Of a stretch of 25,559 bases of DNA, positions 21,441-25,559 are shown in pieces. The stretch spans positions 303,249-328,807 of the forward strand of contig NW_014577132.1 of NCBI RefSeq assembly GCF_000485595.1, in the 5' to 3' direction. The notes beneath the pieces were generated by a model, which saw nothing but the letters and a program-made list of their open reading frames with translations, ran no database searches and had not been told where the DNA came from. How positions within the stretch are numbered: the first letter of the stretch is position 1; each line of letters opens with the position of its first letter. Source of the DNA: Priapulus caudatus (Eukaryota > Priapulida > Priapulimorpha > Priapulimorphida > Priapulidae). A program made the translations under genes and the position numbers.

Positions 21441-22440
21441 CGGTGCTAGTACGTCCGGCCCGTGCCTATTGTTATCAATACGGCATTGATTACGACGACC
21501 GTTTACGGCTGAAGCACGCGGAGGCGAGGGAAATTCGTCTGTCCGTGCGCATCGACCGAACAACTCGGCGACAACCGTCGCAAGTCATCGTCTCGCGCGC
21601 GACGTAAGTCACGTGACGATGCTGCTCGCCTCCATGTCTATTACGGAACAACGGGGAGCGTTATGTGGGCAATTACCAGGCCGCCCGCCTATAGCTGCCG
21701 CGGCGATGATGGCGCTCTTACAGGTGCGCGCGTGCAACGCCTAACAGGTGAATTCGAACCAGAAGCGAGTCGCTATTACAACAGCAACCGGTGTGATCAC
21801 TTAATTGGTCGCATACGGGTAGCACGCAACGTAGGAAGCAGGTGGATTAGTCGGCGTTATCGTCTGGCTGGGCAGGACGTAATCTGGCCAGCGGGACCAT
21901 AATCCGGCCGCCACTGACGCGGACTTTGACTCCTCACGACACGCTGTCGCATGCACGCAGCGTAAGCGAGGGTGCAACGCACGCGAAGATGTGAGTTTTC
22001 GTGGGTGCTCCTCTTTTAGAATTGGTTTCTATGCGTTTACGAAGGAACATGAGGGGCGTTGTCAGAGCGATGGCTAGTCGTAACACACGTATCGCGGTCG
22101 TACGGTTTTGTACTAGATCGCTGTTAGAAAACCGCAATATAAATTCTAGCAAATTTGCACGCATGTCTACGATAGTCCCTACCTTGTCGTTCCCTCTGCT
22201 ACTGTTTAAAGCGTTGAGGCAAATGATCAATTTACACACAGAGAACACAATTATGTTGATACTATATTTGATATTGCTCAGTAAAACCTGTAGTTTTCAT
22301 GAAAGACTTGTCGTAAACAAGATTCCCGCTGGTGTATCAAAACAAAACGTCACATAAATGATGATCGTTCTGATGTTTCGATGACACGTCATCATCAATG
22401 ATATCCCATAACATATACCACTCGTGGAAGTGCTTTCGTC
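21441..22440. other. Intergenic, no gene supported
   Basis: CpG-rich to about 21950. An open frame of 118 codons on the plus strand (22001-22357) overlaps one of 104 codons on the minus strand; neither has a recognisable domain, and one may be a fragment of an unknown element. Confidence 0.4.
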
Positions 22441-22446
22441 CCATAT

Positions 22447-22500
22447 CCAATCAGCTGCCTTATTGCAGCAATCACCAAACACCTGTTATAGTAAATTAAT
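22447..22500 (+). repeat. Dispersed repeat copy 2 (ATCCAATCAGC family)
   Basis: Partner of 6795-6850. Both carry ATCCAATCAGC followed by GCCTT, a CAGCAA block, and CCTGTTAT with GTAA at the same spacing. Confidence 0.45.
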
Positions 22501-22820
22501 AAGCTTTTTTTGCTACGAGATATTAAGGACAACGCTATTGTTACGGTTATTGTACGAATCGTAAGTTTTTATCACGCTCGTACGAGTAGTACATTAGTGG
22601 TAACCCTACAACCGCCCTGACAACGGCCCTATGCTCCCAACGCGACAAAATTTATACAAACACCGGCCTTTGTGTCACGATACGCATTTCGTCAATCGTT
22701 CATCTGCTCTTTATCACAAATCGGATTTATCGAAAAATCTCAGCGCACGCTAGATGCGTAGCATACCGGTTGCGTCCTCTATGCCGCAAAGGTCCGACAT
22801 CAAACAACCCAGTGTCACGG

Positions 22821-22998
22821 ATGACGTCAGGCGAGTTCAACTCACCAGCGCGTCACCCTCGTAGATTGATGACGTCAGATAAGTTTACCTCACCAGCGCG
22901 TCCCTCCCGTAAACTGATGACGTCAGACGAGCTCACCTCACCAGCGCGTCCCTCCCGTAAATTGATGACGTCAGACAAGTTCACTTCACCAGCGCGTT
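22821..22998. repeat. 48-bp minisatellite carrying CRE palindromes
   Basis: About three and a half units of 48 bp begin GATGACGTCAG and contain CTCACCAGCGCGTCCCTC. The perfect CRE palindrome TGACGTCA is at 22822-22829, 22870-22877, 22918-22925 and 22966-22973, exactly 48 bp apart. A fifth, diverged copy, TGACGTCG, lies 62 bp further at 23028-23035 inside the zinc-finger coding region. The array therefore abuts and overlaps the end of that gene and probably arose from it. Confidence 0.9.
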
Positions 22999-24474
22999 TC
23001 TGTCGGCGCCCTCCGCTCGCAGCCTGATGACGTCGGCCGAGTCGACGATGTCGTCCTGGCAGAGCAGCGACGGTCGCAGGTCGGTGCTAAGGCCGAGCTT
23101 CTTGCGCTTTGCGATGATGGTGACGATCGGCTGCAGCGGCCAGACGGTGGGCGCGTGCCACAGGTCGACGTGTCGCGTCAGCTCGCCTTGGCTCGACAGC
23201 GCCGTGCCGCAGCGCGAGCACTTGTACGGCCGCGAGAAGATGCGCGTCGGCGAGCTCATCTTGCCCGGCGGCTCCATGTCCATGACGACGGGGCTTCCGC
23301 AGCTGCGCACGCTCTGCCCGGAGCCGGGGCTGCTGTGACTCAGCTCAGCCGTGCTCGGCGTGCCGACGCTGTCCGTCGGCTCGGACGGCGCCGACGGTCG
23401 CTCGCGCAGGATGCCGAACTTGCGCCGGAAGCGCTTCTTCAGCGGAAGGTCGTTGACGCTGTCGGCGCCCGCCATCAGCGCGTCGGCGTCGGGACTCAGC
23501 GGACTGCAGTACGGCGACGCCATCATTAGGTCGCTACGGAAGAGCGGCTTGAGCAGGTCGGTGGGGCCGCCGGCGCCCCCTGCCGGTCGCAGTAGGTCGC
23601 CGACGTAGGGCGGCGGCAGCAGCGACGACGGCACGAAGTACGGCCGGTGGAGGTCGAAGAGCCGATGCCGAGCAGCGAGCGCGTAGAGCGCTCCGTTCTC
23701 GTCGCGTCCCATCTCGCCCAGCTCCGGCCAGCCTCGGTGGCCGGCGAGCGGCGACGCCTCCATGCGTGCGCGCATCTCCGGGGAGAGGCGTGCCGCGCCC
23801 GGGCTGTGGAACGAGCGACGAGCGTCCGGGGAGTGACGCGAGGCGGACGCGTCGCCCGGCGTACCCGAACTCTCGCTCACGCCGCGCTCGCTGCTCGCGT
23901 TTCCCTCGCTGTCGTCGTCGTCATCATCGTCGTCGTCGTCCTCGTCGTCGACGTCTTCGACGTTGACGTCAACGTCGGCGCTGTCGCGCGACGACCCCGG
24001 CGAGCCGTCGCCGCCCTCCGCGTCGCCGGCCGACGCGAACTTGCGGTGTACCTTCTTGTGTCGCTCGAGGTTGCTCTTGTGGCTCGTCGCGTAGTCGCAC
24101 AGCTCGCAGACGAAGTCTTTCTGGCCGCTGTGCACCGACAGGTGGCGCTTGAGCAGCGCCTTGCGGCAGAAGTTGCGGTTGCAGAGGCGGCAGCGGTAGC
24201 CGTTGCGGTGGAAGATGGCGGCGTGGTTGCGCAGCGACGCCTTGCAGGCGAACTTGATGTCGCAGCACTCGAGCACCTGATCGCATTCCTGATGCATGGT
24301 GGCGATGTGCCGCTTCAGATTGTTCTTGCGATCGGTCGTGTAGCGGCACTCCTGGCAGCGAAACACCTTCTTCTCCCAGTAGTCGTCGAGGCGGGCGTAG
24401 AGCGGGTGCCCGAGCGATGCCGGCGGCCCGGGGGGTGCCTCCGGCATCGAGAACGGCGCGAACATGTTAAACAT
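22981..24474 (-). CDS. C2H2 zinc-finger protein, five fingers, probable nuclear regulator
   Basis: The 497-residue frame starts MFNMFAPFSM and is closed upstream by an in-frame TAG near 24571-24573. The second ATG (residue 4) has A at -3 and may be the better start. Fingers: 1 (C40, C43, H56, H61), 2 (C71, H84, H89; the first Cys sits at 70, not two residues before), 3 (C95, C98, H111, H115), 4 (C123, C126, H139, H143) and an isolated finger 5 (C419, C422, H435, H440). Fingers 3 and 4 are joined by SGQKD, close to the standard TGEKP linker. Fingers 1 and 4 have the C-x-Y-x-T style seen in hunchback- and REST-like proteins. Between fingers 4 and 5 lie an Asp run (179-188), Ser/Pro-rich sequence and a basic KKRFRRKFG (346-354), a likely nuclear localisation signal. 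Third codon positions are very GC-rich compared with the surroundings. The last residues lie in the minisatellite; a donor-like CTG/GTGAAG at the stop means it might be a spliced exon. The ortholog is not recognised. Confidence 0.85.
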   Translation of the reverse strand: MFNMFAPFSMPEAPPGPPASLGHPLYARLDDYWEKKVFRCQECRYTTDRKNNLKRHIATMHQECDQVLECCDIKFACKASLRNHAAIFHRNGYRCRLCNRNFCRKALLKRHLSVHSGQKDFVCELCDYATSHKSNLERHKKVHRKFASAGDAEGGDGSPGSSRDSADVDVNVEDVDDEDDDDDDDDDDSEGNASSERGVSESSGTPGDASASRHSPDARRSFHSPGAARLSPEMRARMEASPLAGHRGWPELGEMGRDENGALYALAARHRLFDLHRPYFVPSSLLPPPYVGDLLRPAGGAGGPTDLLKPLFRSDLMMASPYCSPLSPDADALMAGADSVNDLPLKKRFRRKFGILRERPSAPSEPTDSVGTPSTAELSHSSPGSGQSVRSCGSPVVMDMEPPGKMSSPTRIFSRPYKCSRCGTALSSQGELTRHVDLWHAPTVWPLQPIVTIIAKRKKLGLSTDLRPSLLCQDDIVDSADVIRLRAEGADRNALVK

Positions 24475-24698
24475 CGGTGCTGACGTTCGTGTGCACGCCT
24501 CGCGGTGTCGTCGGTTGTTGGCGCCGAAATTCGCACCTGCACATACGTGAATCCCGCGCGCTCGGCACAGCTAGGTTCGTACCTGTACCAGGTAAAGCAA
24601 ACGCGGGTGGATTGCTCAAGCAGACGCGAAGAGCTTTCATTCACGATGCGTGCACGCGCGTATATCCAGGCGCGCACGCGTGTATACAACAGCCGGCG

Positions 24699-24864
24699 TA
24701 ACTCTTTCGCGTGGCGATCAGAGACTGATCGATCAGCGACACCCGCAGGTAGAAACGCGCGGCGCTATCCACTCGCTGTTAACTCTTTCGCTCCAACGGT
24801 CACGCTGATGTCCGCCGAGGCTCCGGACCCGTACGGCTGAGTCCACTCGCTGTAACTCTTTCGC
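24699..24864 (-). promoter_or_regulatory. Three copies of a 12-mer in the 5' region of the zinc-finger gene
   Basis: TAACTCTTTCGC occurs at 24699-24710, 24780-24791 and 24853-24864. The last two copies share a further CACTCGCTG before it. On the gene's strand it reads GCGAAAGAGTTA. A palindrome, CTGATCGATCAG, lies at 24725-24736. This may be a repeated factor-binding or transcript element; the factor is unknown. Confidence 0.45.
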
Positions 24865-24881
24865 AAACACGCGGCGGGCGG

Positions 24882-24952
24882 CTTATATTGGCGCAGGCTT
24901 GACTCCGCTCCGCCATAGAGCACAATGCAAACAGGTTGCGGCTGATTTGCAT
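24882..24952 (-). promoter_or_regulatory. Candidate promoter of the zinc-finger gene
   Basis: On the minus strand CCAATATAAG (TATAAG at 24887-24882) looks like a CCAAT/TATA element. A perfect octamer, ATGCAAAT, lies about 58 bp upstream (24952-24945), the arrangement used by POU-factor promoters. Transcription would start near 24857, giving a leader of about 380 bases before the ATG at 24474. No transcript evidence exists in the window. Confidence 0.35.
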
Positions 24953-25234
24953 GATAATCGCCAGGGTCATCTCAGTCCACCGCTGACCTACAACCCTCAC
25001 TGACCAGTGGCCGCTCTTCCCACGATGTCCGAGCACATTGTCTTAACGCGCGCTCTGCGTGCGTGCGGCTGAGCAGCGTCCCCGCTTTAATAATAAATGA
25101 TGGTGAGTTGTTGCGTAATATCTCGTGCGCGATCCATGTGAATTCTATGAGTAATAAACAAGCAACTATCTGAATGAAGCAACAATTTGAACTTTGTCGA
25201 CCATCTAATTTATCGTAATCACACGCGTGCAAGC

Positions 25235-25530
25235 ATGAGCACGAGACAGAAAGAGAGAGATAGCGCGCGAAAGAGAGAGAAAGGGGGGAGGGAGAGAAAA
25301 CGAATGAAAGAGAAAGGTAGAGGGAGAGCACGCGAGAGAGAGAAATATATACACAGAGAGAACGAGAGAGGGGCGCCAAGACAGAAAGGGATAACAAAGG
25401 TAATGTAGAAAGATAGAAGAACGAGATGAAGCAATATAAATATATATATATATATAGAGAGAGAGAGAGTCGGAGCGAGAGATAGTAAGAGAGGTGAGAG
25501 AGAAAGGAAGATAGGCAGACAGACAGCATG
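25235..25530. repeat. (GA)n-rich tract with a (TA)n core
   Basis: Purine-rich GA/GAAA repeats with a TA run at about 25437-25456 and GA at 25457-25469. The serine/leucine-rich frames on the minus strand are repeat artefacts. Confidence 0.9.
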
Positions 25531-25559
25531 ACAGCTAGACCACGACACACACACATACT

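Noticed and set aside
20909-21607. Several Cys/Val-rich and His/Thr-rich open frames on both strands
   Set aside because: They are translations of the GT/GCGT microsatellite.
22001-22357. A 118-codon open frame that could be a small basic protein
   Set aside because: No domain is recognised, and the opposite strand is open over much of the same span, so coding evidence is weak.
23647-24483. A 278-codon plus-strand open frame
   Set aside because: It is antisense to the zinc-finger gene; the Ala/Val/Arg-rich product reflects the GC-rich codon use of the real gene.
24315-24689. A 124-codon minus-strand open frame overlapping the zinc-finger start
   Set aside because: Its overlap reads the finger sequence out of frame, giving an Arg-rich product without zinc-binding residues in register.
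25187-25556. Ser/Leu-rich open frames on the minus strand at the right edge
   Set aside because: They are translations of the GA/TA repeat; the hydrophobic runs are not credible membrane segments.
1-25559. CRISPR arrays, rRNA, telomeric repeats and retrotransposon or viral coding regions
   Set aside because: None was seen: no regularly spaced repeats with unique spacers, no TTAGGG arrays, and no recognisable reverse transcriptase, integrase or capsid frame.

Overview
The window is animal nuclear DNA, gene-poor and rich in simple repeats. Evidence for a metazoan is GT-AG introns, a TATA promoter, a C2H2 zinc-finger gene, short inverted-repeat transposons and abundant microsatellites. CpG is frequent and not depleted, which with the compact repeats and a secreted Gly/Tyr-rich peptide suggests an invertebrate, possibly marine. 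The phylum cannot be fixed from the sequence.

Left end (1 to about 5.3 kb): a small paralogous family of secreted peptides built on a GYGGYG repeat. The intact copy has a TATA promoter near 3879, an untranslated first exon, a signal-peptide exon (4740-4775) and a repeat exon (4928-5233). A second copy at 198-479 keeps only the last exon and carries about a dozen one-base indels. It is either a pseudogene or a victim of sequence error near an edge.

Middle (5.3 to 22.8 kb): no gene is supported. It holds several mobile-element traces. There are two tiny palindromic elements with 8-bp target duplications (6591-6679 and 10235-10295), a 259-bp TTAA-flanked inverted-repeat element (8213-8471), and a duplicated repeat of about 500 bp with NRF1-like sites (8607-9101 and 9149-9658). 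G-rich transposon-like fragments are also present. Long tracts of (GA)n, (GT)n, (GCGT)n, (GAT)n, (GAA)n and (GACG/GACA/GATA)n alternate with CpG-rich patches, some of which contain clustered homeodomain and E-box motifs.

Right end (22.8 to 25.5 kb): a GC-rich, minus-strand gene for a five-finger C2H2 protein (22981-24474). Its upstream DNA has a TATA-like box, an octamer motif and three copies of one 12-mer. A 48-bp minisatellite abuts and overlaps the stop codon; each unit carries a CRE palindrome. A (GA)n/(TA)n tract closes the window.

The two genes are not an operon and show no functional link. The peptide is probably a structural or defence secretion, and the zinc-finger protein is probably a nuclear regulator.
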